A stretch of 64,000 nucleotides of DNA from positions 186,001-250,000 of the forward strand of contig JAHAKD010000001.1 in NCBI GenBank assembly GCA_018371855.1. Reading direction: 5' to 3'. The stretch is from Clostridium sp. Its GTDB lineage: Bacteria > Bacillota > Clostridia > TANB77 > CAG-508. The translations under genes were made by a program, and so were the position numbers. The notes below the pieces were generated by a model, which was given only the letters and a program-made list of their open reading frames with translations, was not told the DNA's origin and searched no databases. Positions 1 through 9,129 of this stretch are shown here, one piece after another; within the stretch, counting starts at the first letter, position 1; each line of letters begins with the position of its first letter.

Positions 1-2
1 GT

Positions 3-908
3 GTTATAACAAACGAATTAGCAAAAATATACAAGTTATTGGCAAATAAGAATGAAATATTTCTTGATATAGTTGCATACATGGATTATAAAAATGTGAA
101 TGAAATAAAGAAAGAATATAGTGAATATATTAATAAATATAACAACAATTTTAAAATAGGTGGAATAAAAATATTTTTAGATGGTTCACCACAGGCAAAT
201 ACTGCATGGTTAAGAGAAGCGTATGCAAATGAACCAGAATATTATGGATATAGGATAATGAAAGATGAAGATGTAGAAGAAATATTAGAAAATACAAAAG
301 AAAGTAATTTACAAATATTAGCTCATTGTAATGGAGATAAAGCAGCAGAACAATATATAAATGCAATTAAAAAGGTATCAGGATTAAAAAGACCAATTAT
401 GATACATGCACAGCTTTTAGGCTTAGACCAATTACCTGATGTAAAGAAATTTAATATAATACCTTCTTTCTTTATAAGCCATATATACTATTTTGGAGAT
501 ATCCATATAAAAAACTTAGGAATGAAACGCGCAGAACATATTAGTCCTGCTGGTTCAAGTCTTAAACAAAATATATTGTTTACTTTTCATCAAGATACAC
601 CAGTTATAGAACCAGATATGTTCGAAACAATTTGGTGTGCTGTAAATAGAACAACAAAAGCTGGTAAAGTGCTAGGAGAAGATGAAAAAGTTTCTGTATT
701 AGAAGCAATAAAAGCTGTTACTATAAATGCTGCATATCAATATGGGGAAGAAGAAATAAGAGGAAGTTTAAAAACTGGAAAGAAAGCAGATTTAATAATT
801 GTAGATAAAAATCCACTAAAAGTTGCCAAAGATGAACTGCGAAATATAAAGATTTTAAAAACAATAAAAGACGGTAAGGTAATTTGGGAAAATTATTCGA
901 GAATTTGA
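3..908 (+). CDS. Amidohydrolase family 3 (YtcJ-like) protein, C-terminal part
   Basis: The frame is open from the first bases of the window, so this is the 3' part of a longer gene; the TTG at 39 is only an internal codon. The visible ~300 residues carry amidohydrolase features: 'IKIFLDGSPQANTAWL', 'LAHCNGDKAAEQY', 'IHAQLL', a late 'HQDTPV' and the typical C-terminal 'GKKADLIIVDKNPL'. YtcJ-like proteins are metal-dependent hydrolases of about 500-550 residues; the substrate cannot be told from sequence. The N-terminal HxH metal site is off the window. It is followed 48 nt later by an ABC exporter operon, with no clear terminator between. Confidence 0.85.
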   Translation, partial: VITNELAKIYKLLANKNEIFLDIVAYMDYKNVNEIKKEYSEYINKYNNNFKIGGIKIFLDGSPQANTAWLREAYANEPEYYGYRIMKDEDVEEILENTKESNLQILAHCNGDKAAEQYINAIKKVSGLKRPIMIHAQLLGLDQLPDVKKFNIIPSFFISHIYYFGDIHIKNLGMKRAEHISPAGSSLKQNILFTFHQDTPVIEPDMFETIWCAVNRTTKAGKVLGEDEKVSVLEAIKAVTINAAYQYGEEEIRGSLKTGKKADLIIVDKNPLKVAKDELRNIKILKTIKDGKVIWENYSRI

Positions 909-956
909 TTATGTTATATAAAAAATTATGAAAAATATTAAAAATGGAGAGAACAA

Positions 957-1679
957 ATGATAGAACTAAAAAATGTAAGTAAAGCTTATGTGAAAGATAA
1001 GAAAGTAGTAGAGAATATAAACTTAAAAATAGAAGATGGAATTATTTTCGGATTTATTGGACCAAATGGCGCTGGTAAAACAACAACAATGGAAATGCTT
1101 ACAGGCATATTAGATATAGATGAAGGCGAAATTCTAATAGATGGAATAAATATAGAAAAAGAACCTATTAAAGCCAAAAAAGAATTTGGATTTGTACCAG
1201 ATTCACCAGATGCATTTGAAAAATTAACTGGTGTAGAATATTTAAATTTTATTGGTGATGTATATGGTGTTGATCAAAAAACAAGATATGAAAGAATATC
1301 TAAGCTTGCAAATGAATTTGGAATATATAATTTTTTAAAAGACAGAATACAAGGATATTCACATGGCATGAAACAAAAAATAGTTATTATAGGAGTGTTA
1401 TTGCATAATCCTAAAAATTGGATTTTAGATGAACCAATGACCGGATTAGACCCTAAAGCTTCATTTCAATTAAAAGAATTAATGAGAGAACATAGTAATA
1501 AAGGAAATACCGTATTCTTTTCTACACATGTTTTAGAAGTTGCAGAAAAAATATGTGACAAAATTGCAGTAATAGATAAAGGAAAAATCAAATTTGTTGG
1601 AACTTGTGAAGAGTTAAGAGAAAAATGGAAATCAAATAGTTCTTTAGAAGAATTATTCTTAAAAATTATAGAAGAATAG
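957..1679 (+). CDS. ABC transporter ATP-binding protein
   Basis: Complete 240-residue ATPase. Walker A 'GPNGAGKTT' is at residues 35-43, the signature is the variant 'YSHGMKQK' (usual form LSGGM), Walker B is 'WILDEP', and the switch histidine is in 'STHVLE'. The start follows a GGAGA Shine-Dalgarno. It lies 13 nt before a membrane permease gene, so the two form a two-gene exporter of the ABC-2 type. Such pairs export drugs, peptides or lipids; the substrate is unknown. The signature serine is kept although the two glycines are altered. Confidence 0.93.
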   Translation: MIELKNVSKAYVKDKKVVENINLKIEDGIIFGFIGPNGAGKTTTMEMLTGILDIDEGEILIDGINIEKEPIKAKKEFGFVPDSPDAFEKLTGVEYLNFIGDVYGVDQKTRYERISKLANEFGIYNFLKDRIQGYSHGMKQKIVIIGVLLHNPKNWILDEPMTGLDPKASFQLKELMREHSNKGNTVFFSTHVLEVAEKICDKIAVIDKGKIKFVGTCEELREKWKSNSSLEELFLKIIEE

Positions 1680-1692
1680 GATATATATAGAT

Positions 1693-3342
1693 ATGAAAGA
1701 ATTAACAAAAGTTATTTTTAAAAATGCATATAGAAGAGATAATGTAAATAAAGATATTACTGCAAAAATCTTATCAGCTTTTGTTTTTGTCATTATATTT
1801 GGAACAATTTCATCATTAATGGCATTTGCAAGTTATAAATTAACAAATCAACTTATAGAGGTAGACCAAGCACCAGCATTTATAAATATTATTTTACTTA
1901 TAATGATAATCTTTTTATTTTCAAGAAGTGTTTTTGAAAGTTTGAATAATCTATATTTTTCTAAGGATTTAAAAATATTTTTACGAATGCCAATAAAACC
2001 ATTACAATTAGTTAAATCAAAGATTAAGAATATGATCGTTTCAGAATATTTAATGGAACTTATGTTATTAGCCTCACCAATAATTGTATATGGAATAATA
2101 ATGAACGTAAATTATATATTTTATATTTATTCGGCTATAATATTGTTGCTGTTACCAATAATACCAATTGTGTTGACTTCACTAATTACTGCAACAATTA
2201 TGAGATTTACAAATGTAATAAAAAATAAAACACAGGTACAATACATAACTGTATTTATAATATTTGTAATTTTAGGAATAATAACTAGTTTGTTTTCTAC
2301 AGGAGAGGGATTTTCTACAGAGATTTTTACAGAAAGAATGCTACAAGTTAATGGTTTAATTGAATTGATTTCTGACTATTTTGTAATATTAAAACCAATA
2401 ATGAATAGTTTACTATATTATCAAGAATTAAGTGGATTAATTAATATTTTAATTTTTGCAGCAGAAAGTATAATTTGTTACTATGTTATGACATGGTTGA
2501 TTTCTAAAGTATACTTAAAAGGAGCTATAGGTGCGACTATAAATGGATCAATAAAAGACAGGATAATAGATGTTAAACTAAAACCAGAAGATTTTAAACC
2601 AACAAATTCAAAGATAGCATACTTGTCAAAGGAACTAAAACAAATTATTAGAACACCTATATTTTGTATGCAATGCATAATATTTCCTGTAGTATTTCCG
2701 GTAGTATTTGTAGGCTTACCAGTATTTGCATTAATTGCTTTTGCAAGAAGTATGGGATTAGACTTTTTGGCAGATGCACAGCAAAATATATTAAAACCGA
2801 TTGGTGTGGTAATATGTGTATGTATTGCACAGGTATTATACATAATGAACTTTACATCAATCACTGCAATTTCAAGAGAAGGAAAATCTGCTAAATTAAT
2901 GAAAACAATTCCTATTTGTCTATATAACCAATTTAAATACAAATTATATCCAGGTTTAATAGCCAATGGAATAATAGCAATAATAATTACAGCATTTTAT
3001 GGTCTTTTTATGACAGAATTTAATTTTATATTGGTTTTAACATTATTTGTTATACTAATAGAATTATGCTTATTAGAAGAGAAGATAATGGTATTGATAG
3101 ATTTAAATGCACCAAAAATAACATGGACAAGCGAATATACTATGATGAAAGAAAATGTAAATGTAATGTATGAATTCTTTTATGCTGTAGTTGTTATTAT
3201 TTTACTTGCATTAGCTACATTTGTTTTTAGTAATACTACAGTATTACTAATATTCTTACTTGTATTATTAGTTACAATTAATAGTTTAATTAATAGATAT
3301 GTAAGAAAAAATCAAGCAAAGTTATATAAGAAGGTTTATTAA
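1693..3342 (+). CDS. ABC exporter permease, polytopic membrane protein
   Basis: 549 residues with about ten to twelve hydrophobic segments (for example residues ~29-50, 65-85, 120-185, 200-220, 335-365, 425-465, 500-540), arranged as two halves around a soluble stretch near residues 280-320. This is the layout of large single-chain ABC-2-like permeases. It sits directly after the ATPase gene and is followed by a strong terminator, so the operon is these two genes. Substrate not predictable. Confidence 0.85.
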   Translation: MKELTKVIFKNAYRRDNVNKDITAKILSAFVFVIIFGTISSLMAFASYKLTNQLIEVDQAPAFINIILLIMIIFLFSRSVFESLNNLYFSKDLKIFLRMPIKPLQLVKSKIKNMIVSEYLMELMLLASPIIVYGIIMNVNYIFYIYSAIILLLLPIIPIVLTSLITATIMRFTNVIKNKTQVQYITVFIIFVILGIITSLFSTGEGFSTEIFTERMLQVNGLIELISDYFVILKPIMNSLLYYQELSGLINILIFAAESIICYYVMTWLISKVYLKGAIGATINGSIKDRIIDVKLKPEDFKPTNSKIAYLSKELKQIIRTPIFCMQCIIFPVVFPVVFVGLPVFALIAFARSMGLDFLADAQQNILKPIGVVICVCIAQVLYIMNFTSITAISREGKSAKLMKTIPICLYNQFKYKLYPGLIANGIIAIIITAFYGLFMTEFNFILVLTLFVILIELCLLEEKIMVLIDLNAPKITWTSEYTMMKENVNVMYEFFYAVVVIILLALATFVFSNTTVLLIFLLVLLVTINSLINRYVRKNQAKLYKKVY

Positions 3343-3355
3343 ATAGCCAAGATAT

Positions 3356-3391
3356 AAAAAGCAGATTTTTTTAATAAATCTGTTTTTTTTA
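3356..3391 (+). terminator. Rho-independent terminator after ABC operon
   Basis: Stem CAGATTT/AAATCTG (3362-3368 with 3376-3382) followed by a run of eight T. It ends the operon at 957-3342. Confidence 0.85.
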
Positions 3392-3442
3392 TTTCTATTG
3401 TGATATAATTCGAGTAAATATTAAAATAAGGAAGTATATATT

Positions 3443-3799
3443 ATGAGTGATGATACTATAATTATATTAAGTGCAATCCTTGCAACTATTACTCTTATAA
3501 GTTTAAGAGCTATAATCTATATTGTTAAAACATGGCAATATAGTAAAATTGCAAAAGATAGTAGAGCTAGAATGGAAGAATTAGAAAAGTTAGAAGAAGC
3601 GGGAGCAATAAAAACAGTTGTAATAGATTTAGAAAACGAAAAATATAGAGTAAGAAATCCTTCAGATTTTAATGGTTTAATAATAGATGGTGAAAAATAT
3701 AATGATTTAACATCTTGGTTTATAAAGAAAAGAGAGGGATTATATATCATAGGAAAACAAGAAAACTATATAATAAAATTACTAATAAATAAAAACTAG
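3443..3799 (+). CDS. Small membrane-anchored protein of unknown function
   Basis: 118 residues: one N-terminal transmembrane segment (residues ~5-28), a charged linker 'RARMEELEKLEEAG', then a small soluble domain of about 65 residues. The start has an AAGGA site and a TATAAT-like hexamer at 3404-3409. I do not recognise the family. The gene stands alone between a terminator and the 3842 gene and may be cotranscribed with the latter. Confidence 0.7.
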   Translation: MSDDTIIILSAILATITLISLRAIIYIVKTWQYSKIAKDSRARMEELEKLEEAGAIKTVVIDLENEKYRVRNPSDFNGLIIDGEKYNDLTSWFIKKREGLYIIGKQENYIIKLLINKN

Positions 3800-3841
3800 T
3801 TTATAACAAAAGAAAATTATAAAATAATAGGGGTAATAAAT

Positions 3842-4771
3842 ATGGAAGAGCAAAAGATAAAAGAAATAATAGAAGAAATGCCGCAATATAAAGTAAATAA
3901 GATAGCAAATGAAATCGCTATAAGAATTACAAATGTATTTACAGAATTAAAAGATCAATATGATGAATTATTAAAAAAATTAGTGCAATGCCAAATAAAA
4001 ATTGCAAGGTTTGAAGATGAAAATATGTCTCATTATTATTCTAATGGAGTTATATATTTTTCTAATAAAATTCATACAAATTCAATAAACGAAGTTTTAG
4101 TTATAGAATATTTACATTTTTTGCAAGATGGTAGGGAACAAACTTGTTTTCAAGAGTCTTTAAATAACTTTGCAGCTAAACTTTTAACTCAGGAATTAAA
4201 AGAAAGAATGAATGTATTTGGAATATTCTTAACTTCTTTAATAGAAGGAGATTATGCGTTATTAGTTAATCTAATTATGCAAATAGACTTTTTAGTTGGC
4301 AGAAAAGAATTCGTAGAAACTGTTATAAATAACAAAGACGAATATTATGTATTAATAAACAAAATTTCAAATGGAAATATAAATAGACTTACAGGCGATT
4401 TTAGAAAATTATATTATTTAGTATTAGATTACAAAACTACAGACGATTTATATAAAATAGAACAAGAAATAAGAGAAATGTATTTTAGTATTCAAAATTA
4501 TATTATGAAATTTTATTTTTACTATATGACAATTCATATAACTGATGAAGAAGAAGTACAAGAAATAAAGCAAAAACTAGAAGCGTTAAAGAATTATAGA
4601 GGTGTTATAGAAGAAGATAAGTTTTATGAAGAAGGTTGTCAAAAAATAGTAGAAAGTTTAAATAAGAAAGAAAAACAACTTAAGAAAAAGAATAGCAAAA
4701 ATGCTTTAGCTATTATATATAAAAATAGGTTAATTGCTTTTATTAAGAAACTATTATCCTTTAACAGTTAG
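3842..4771 (+). CDS. Unknown protein with a degenerate metallopeptidase-like motif
   Basis: 309 residues, mostly helical and charged, no signal peptide. Residues ~75-100 read 'GVIYFSNKIHTNSINEVL' followed by 'VIEYLHFLQDG'. The layout of a strand then an [x]EYxHxLQ helix recalls zincin-like proteins with an HEYxH site, but the first metal ligand (H) is replaced by I. That resemblance is inference. The C-terminal third is lysine-rich coiled coil. It is followed at once by the sirtuin gene, probably in one operon. Confidence 0.65.
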   Translation: MEEQKIKEIIEEMPQYKVNKIANEIAIRITNVFTELKDQYDELLKKLVQCQIKIARFEDENMSHYYSNGVIYFSNKIHTNSINEVLVIEYLHFLQDGREQTCFQESLNNFAAKLLTQELKERMNVFGIFLTSLIEGDYALLVNLIMQIDFLVGRKEFVETVINNKDEYYVLINKISNGNINRLTGDFRKLYYLVLDYKTTDDLYKIEQEIREMYFSIQNYIMKFYFYYMTIHITDEEEVQEIKQKLEALKNYRGVIEEDKFYEEGCQKIVESLNKKEKQLKKKNSKNALAIIYKNRLIAFIKKLLSFNS

Positions 4772-4780
4772 GTGAAGTTG

Positions 4781-5485
4781 ATGAACAAATTAAAAGAAAT
4801 TATAAGCAAAAGTAAAAGTGTGGTTTTCTTTGGTGGTGCTGGAGTTTCTACAGAAAGTGGAATTCCAGATTTCAGAAGTAAAGATGGACTATATAACCAA
4901 CAATATACATATCCACCAGAAGAAATATTAAGCCATACTTTTTTTATTAATCATACCAAAGAATTTTATGAATTTTATAAAGATAAAATGAATTCTTTAA
5001 AATACGAACCAAATATTACACATATAAAACTAACAGAACTAGAACAGAAAGGAATATTAAAAGCTATAGTAACTCAGAATATTGATGGGTTACATCAAAA
5101 GGCTGGGTCAAAAAATGTTTTGGAGCTTCATGGTAGTGTACATAGAAATTATTGCATGAAATGTGGTAAATTTTATGATGCAAAATATGTGTTTAATTCA
5201 ATAGGTGTTCCAAAATGTATATGTGGAGGAATTATTAAACCAGATGTTGTTTTATATGAAGAAGGGTTAAATGAAGATATATTAGAAGAGGCTATATATC
5301 AAATTTCTAATTGTGATACATTAATCGTGGGAGGAACATCATTAACAGTATACCCAGCGAGTGGACTTATTAGATATTATAGTGGAAATAACTTGATTTT
5401 AATAAATAAAGATGCTACTCCTTTTGATAATGTAGCAAATTTAGTTATTAAAGATAGCTTAGGAAATATATTTAAAAATATTTAG
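4781..5485 (+). CDS. cobB: NAD-dependent protein deacylase, Sir2 family
   Basis: 234 residues. NAD-binding motifs 'GGAGVSTESGIPDFRS' and 'TQNIDGLHQKAG', the catalytic histidine in 'LELHGS', four zinc cysteines as CxxC ('CMKCG') and CxC ('CICGG'), and 'GGTSLTVYPASG' are all present, so an active sirtuin is expected. A GTG at 4772 directly abuts the upstream stop, but the AGGTGA site at 4770-4775 suits the ATG at 4781, which I chose. It removes acyl groups from lysines using NAD in the cytoplasm. The HD-domain gene follows after 10 nt. Confidence 0.93.
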   Translation: MNKLKEIISKSKSVVFFGGAGVSTESGIPDFRSKDGLYNQQYTYPPEEILSHTFFINHTKEFYEFYKDKMNSLKYEPNITHIKLTELEQKGILKAIVTQNIDGLHQKAGSKNVLELHGSVHRNYCMKCGKFYDAKYVFNSIGVPKCICGGIIKPDVVLYEEGLNEDILEEAIYQISNCDTLIVGGTSLTVYPASGLIRYYSGNNLILINKDATPFDNVANLVIKDSLGNIFKNI

Positions 5486-5495
5486 GAGAAAAGTT

Positions 5496-6146
5496 ATGAA
5501 TATTATAAAAATTTATGAAAAATATAGGATACCTTATCATTTACAAATGCATATGTTGAAGGTTACAGCATGTTGTATGCTTATTATAGATAATTTAAAA
5601 GAAAATGTAGAAATAAATCGAGAAAAACTAATAAGGATAGCATTGCTTCATGATATGGGAAATATGGCTAAAATGAGTGATGAACAAATAGAAGATCCAG
5701 AATTTGCAACAATAAGAAATAAGTATATAAGTATGTATGGAAAAGATGATCATAAAATAAATTTAGTTATAGGAAAACAGGAAGGTTTGACAAGTGAAGA
5801 ATTAGACATTTTATATAGAAAGCAATTAAAAAGAAATCAAGAAATTAGATATTCAGATAATTATATACTTAAAATTTGCGCATATTGCGATCAAAGAGTT
5901 TCACCAAATGGAGTAACTTCTTTAGAAGATAGATTAAATGAGCTACAAATAAGACATAAAAATAATCCAAAAGGAAGTATGCATAATCCAATAGAAGCTG
6001 AGAGGCTGAAAAAATATGCTTTAGAAATAGAAAAACAAATAATGAATTGTACGACAATAAAAAAAGAAGATATAAATGAAAAATCTATTAATTCATACAT
6101 AGACAAATTAAAAAAATATAATTTAGTAAATAAGGAGGAAGATTAA
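5496..6146 (+). CDS. HD-domain metal-dependent phosphohydrolase
   Basis: 216 residues. Histidines in 'PYHLQMHMLKVT' and the paired 'LLHDMGN' form an HD-type metal site; a third ligand may lie in 'ICAYCDQRV'. HD proteins cleave phosphate esters of nucleotides or small molecules; the substrate is not evident. A GGAGAA site precedes the ATG, and the next gene follows with no gap (stop at 6144-6146, GTG at 6147), indicating tight coupling with the DUF362 ferredoxin. Confidence 0.8.
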   Translation: MNIIKIYEKYRIPYHLQMHMLKVTACCMLIIDNLKENVEINREKLIRIALLHDMGNMAKMSDEQIEDPEFATIRNKYISMYGKDDHKINLVIGKQEGLTSEELDILYRKQLKRNQEIRYSDNYILKICAYCDQRVSPNGVTSLEDRLNELQIRHKNNPKGSMHNPIEAERLKKYALEIEKQIMNCTTIKKEDINEKSINSYIDKLKKYNLVNKEED

Positions 6147-7277
6147 GTGCAAGAAAAAGCAAAAGTATATTTTACAGATTTTAGAGCCTTACCAGGCACA
6201 AATTTACAGAAAAAATTAGAAAAATTAATGAAGAAAACTGGAATTGAAAATATTGACTTCGAAAATAAATTTGTTGCAATAAAAATTCATTTTGGAGAGC
6301 CAGGCAATTTAGCTTATTTAAGACCAAATTATGCAAAAACTGTAGTAGATGTTGTTAAAAAATTAGGTGGTAAACCTTTTTTAACAGATTGTAATACTTT
6401 ATATGTTGGTCAAAGAAAAAATGCATTAGATCATTTAGAAGCAGCATACGAGAATGGATTTAGTCCATTTTCTACAGGATGTCATGTAATTATAGGTGAT
6501 GGTTTAAAAGGAACAGATGATATAGAAGTACCAGTAGAAGGTGGAGAGTATGTAAAAACTGCAAAAATTGGTAGAGCCATAATGGATGCAGACATTTTTA
6601 TTTCTTTAAATCATTTTAAAGGACATGAGGCTGCAGGCTTTGGTGGAGCTTTAAAAAATATTGGAATGGGATGTGGTAGTAGAGCTGGAAAGATGGAACA
6701 ACACCGTTCTGGTAAACCATCTGTAGATATAGAAAAATGTAAAAAATGTCACTTATGTGCTAAAAACTGTGCACATGGTGCAATCTCATTTGATGATAAC
6801 GGAAAAGCACATATAGATCATAACAAATGTGTTGGCTGTGGTAGATGTTTAGGTGCATGTAATTTCGATGCAATATATAATAACAATTCTCATGCAAATG
6901 AATTATTAAATAAAAAAATGGCAGAATATTCAAAAGCAGTATTGGATGGAAGACCAAACTTTCATATTAATTTAGTTCTAGATATTTCACCATATTGTGA
7001 TTGCCATGCAGAAAATGATGTTCCAATATTACCAGATATAGGAATGTTTGCAAGTTTTGATCCAGTAGCATTAGATCAAGCATGTGCAGATGCATGTAAT
7101 GCTCAAAAGCCTATACCTGGAAGTAGATTAGATGATAATATGCATTCAAAAGATTTTGAAGATTATCATGACCACTTTAAAAACACGACTCCACAGAGTG
7201 AATGGAAATCTTGTTTAGAACATGCCGAGAAAATTGGAATAGGTACTAGACAATACGAAATTATAAAAGTTAATTAA
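6147..7277 (+). CDS. DUF362 protein with two [4Fe-4S] ferredoxin motifs
   Basis: 376 residues with a GTG start behind an AAGGAGGAA site. Residues 1-190 are a DUF362 domain ('IKIHFGEPGNLAYLRP', 'HFKGHEAAGFGGALKN'). A bacterial ferredoxin pair follows: 'CKKCHLCAKNC' and 'CVGCGRCLGAC', enough for two [4Fe-4S] clusters. The family is common in anaerobes and is thought to act in electron transfer or metal-cluster handling; its reaction is unknown. The 3' end overlaps the convergent deacetylase gene by 8 nt. Confidence 0.88.
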   Translation: MQEKAKVYFTDFRALPGTNLQKKLEKLMKKTGIENIDFENKFVAIKIHFGEPGNLAYLRPNYAKTVVDVVKKLGGKPFLTDCNTLYVGQRKNALDHLEAAYENGFSPFSTGCHVIIGDGLKGTDDIEVPVEGGEYVKTAKIGRAIMDADIFISLNHFKGHEAAGFGGALKNIGMGCGSRAGKMEQHRSGKPSVDIEKCKKCHLCAKNCAHGAISFDDNGKAHIDHNKCVGCGRCLGACNFDAIYNNNSHANELLNKKMAEYSKAVLDGRPNFHINLVLDISPYCDCHAENDVPILPDIGMFASFDPVALDQACADACNAQKPIPGSRLDDNMHSKDFEDYHDHFKNTTPQSEWKSCLEHAEKIGIGTRQYEIIKVN

Positions 7278-8118
7278 TCTTTTGGAAAAAGTTATATGTA
7301 CTAATATAACTTGGTCTATTATATCTTTTTAACAAATATAAGGAATTAGGATTTTTAGTTAGTTTATTAATACCTTGTTCACAAGATAAACTTGCTTTAA
7401 AACCTAATTCTTTTATTATGTCTAATGACGCGTTACTAATTCCTCCAAATGGGTATGTAAAACATTTTGGAGTATAATTAGTATTTCCCTCAAATTCTTG
7501 TTGAAGTTTTAAAATATCATCTTTTAAAATACTTTTATAATGTTCGTCTGTTTCACCTTTTATTTTCTTTGTACCAATTCTTTTTCCAGTGTTACTATGC
7601 AAGTTATATGTGTGGTTTTGAAATTCTATACGTCCAGTATTCATTAATTCTTTAATATCTTTCCATCTTAAATATGAATAGTTTAAATTTGCTTCATCTG
7701 TTTCTGAAAATTTATCTGTATATGAACCTACAATTGATATAACAGCTTTCATATCATACTTTTCTAGTAAAGGAAATAAATAACCATAATTATTGTAATG
7801 TCCATCATCAAAGGTTAATACTATTGGCTTTTCAGGTAAAGGGCTATCATCATATACATAAGAAATTAAATCAGCTATTGTAACTGTAGTATAGCCTTTA
7901 TCTTTAATATATTTTAAGTCCTCTTCTAACACAGCAGGAGTAACAGTATATTTATTAGACCTTGAAGGATCTTTTAAAATACTATGATACATAATTATTG
8001 GAACATCTATATAATCCTCAGAAGTTGCAATAACAATGGAAATACCAACAGTAAGAAGTGTGACTAATAATGTTAAAAAAAGTAATATTTTAGATAAATG
8101 TATAACCTTAATCTTCAA
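7270..8118 (-). CDS. Polysaccharide deacetylase, membrane-anchored
   Basis: 282 residues, minus strand. An N-terminal hydrophobic segment (~10-30) serves as signal or anchor. The NodB domain shows 'IIMYHSI', 'VLTFDDGHYNN' (metal-binding Asp pair), 'FQNHTYNLHS' (metal His) and 'FTYPFGG'. These enzymes remove N-acetyl groups from cell-wall glycans outside the membrane, often for lysozyme resistance or spore cortex modification; which substrate applies is not clear. Good SD (AGGAGG) before the ATG. It converges with the DUF362 gene and diverges from the ABC operon at 8217. Confidence 0.9.
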   Translation of the reverse strand: MKIKVIHLSKILLFLTLLVTLLTVGISIVIATSEDYIDVPIIMYHSILKDPSRSNKYTVTPAVLEEDLKYIKDKGYTTVTIADLISYVYDDSPLPEKPIVLTFDDGHYNNYGYLFPLLEKYDMKAVISIVGSYTDKFSETDEANLNYSYLRWKDIKELMNTGRIEFQNHTYNLHSNTGKRIGTKKIKGETDEHYKSILKDDILKLQQEFEGNTNYTPKCFTYPFGGISNASLDIIKELGFKASLSCEQGINKLTKNPNSLYLLKRYNRPSYISTYNFFQKIN

Positions 8119-8216
8119 AATAATCCTCCTAAATAAAATCTTAATAAATTGTATACTTTTTCCTTAATATTTATGTGTTAATATATGAACAGAAAAACAA
8201 TAGGGAGGGGAAAGAC

Positions 8217-9129
8217 TTGAAAAAGATAGTATTAAGATGTGAAAATTTAAAAAAGAATTTTCGGTCAAAAAGAAATTTTAAAAGGTGTATCACTACAATT
8301 ATTGGAAGGAGATATTTTAGGATTTATAGGTCCGAATGGTGCTGGTAAAACAACTACTATAAAACTTATACTAGGACTTCAAAATATAACTTCTGGAAAG
8401 GTATATATTAATGGATATGATATAGAAGAAAACTTTAAAAAAGCAATAGAAAATGTAGGAACAATAGTAGAAAGTCCTGATCTATATATGTATATGTCTG
8501 GTTATGAAAATTTAAAATTAGTAGCCAACTTATATAAAAATGTTGACAAGAAAAGAATTGATGAAATTGTAAAATTAGTTGGGCTAGAAAACAGAATAAA
8601 AGATAAGGTTTCTAAGTACTCATTAGGAATGAGACAAAGATTAGGAATTGCTCAAGCTATTCTGCACAAACCTAAATTATTAATATTAGATGAACCAACA
8701 AATGGTTTAGATCCTGAAGGAATAAAAGAAGTAAAAGTATTGCTTAAAAAATTGGCTGAACAAGAAAATATGGCAATTTTAATATCTAGCCACAATTTAG
8801 CAGAGCTAGATACATTCTGCAATAAGATATCAATTATTAAGAATGGTGAAATAGTAGAAACAAATGATATAGATACATTCAAAAAAGATATCAAAAACAA
8901 TTGTTATATATTAGAAGTAGAAGATTCTAGTGTAATAGGCTCTATTATAGATTATAAGATGGATATTTTAACCGAAACAGAAGTTAGAGTTTATATAGAA
9001 AAAGAACAAGTACCTCTTCTAATTAAAGAATTAGTTTTAAGAAATATAAAAATATATAATGTTTCAGAAGAAAATTTAAGCTTAGAAGATGCATTCTTAA
9101 AGAAAACAGGGGGTAATGTAATTGAGTAA
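8217..9129 (+). CDS. ABC transporter ATP-binding protein, frame interrupted at a CGG codon
   Basis: A strong GGAGGGG site at 8204-8210 precedes TTG 8217, which opens 'LKKIVLRCENLKKNF'. The codon after this Phe is CGG (8262-8264); read in frame, the product dies after about 42 codons. If C8262 is skipped, the reading continues 'GQKEILKGVSLQLLEGD' into Walker A 'GPNGAGKTT', signature 'YSLGMRQ', Walker B 'LLILDEP' and 'SSHNL', a full ~303-residue ATPase. The upstream part supplies the first strand and aromatic A-loop, so it belongs to the gene. In the main frame a stop at 8248 bars any upstream start; TTG 8302 alone would give a shortened protein with no SD. It overlaps the permease gene by 8 nt. 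Confidence 0.85.
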
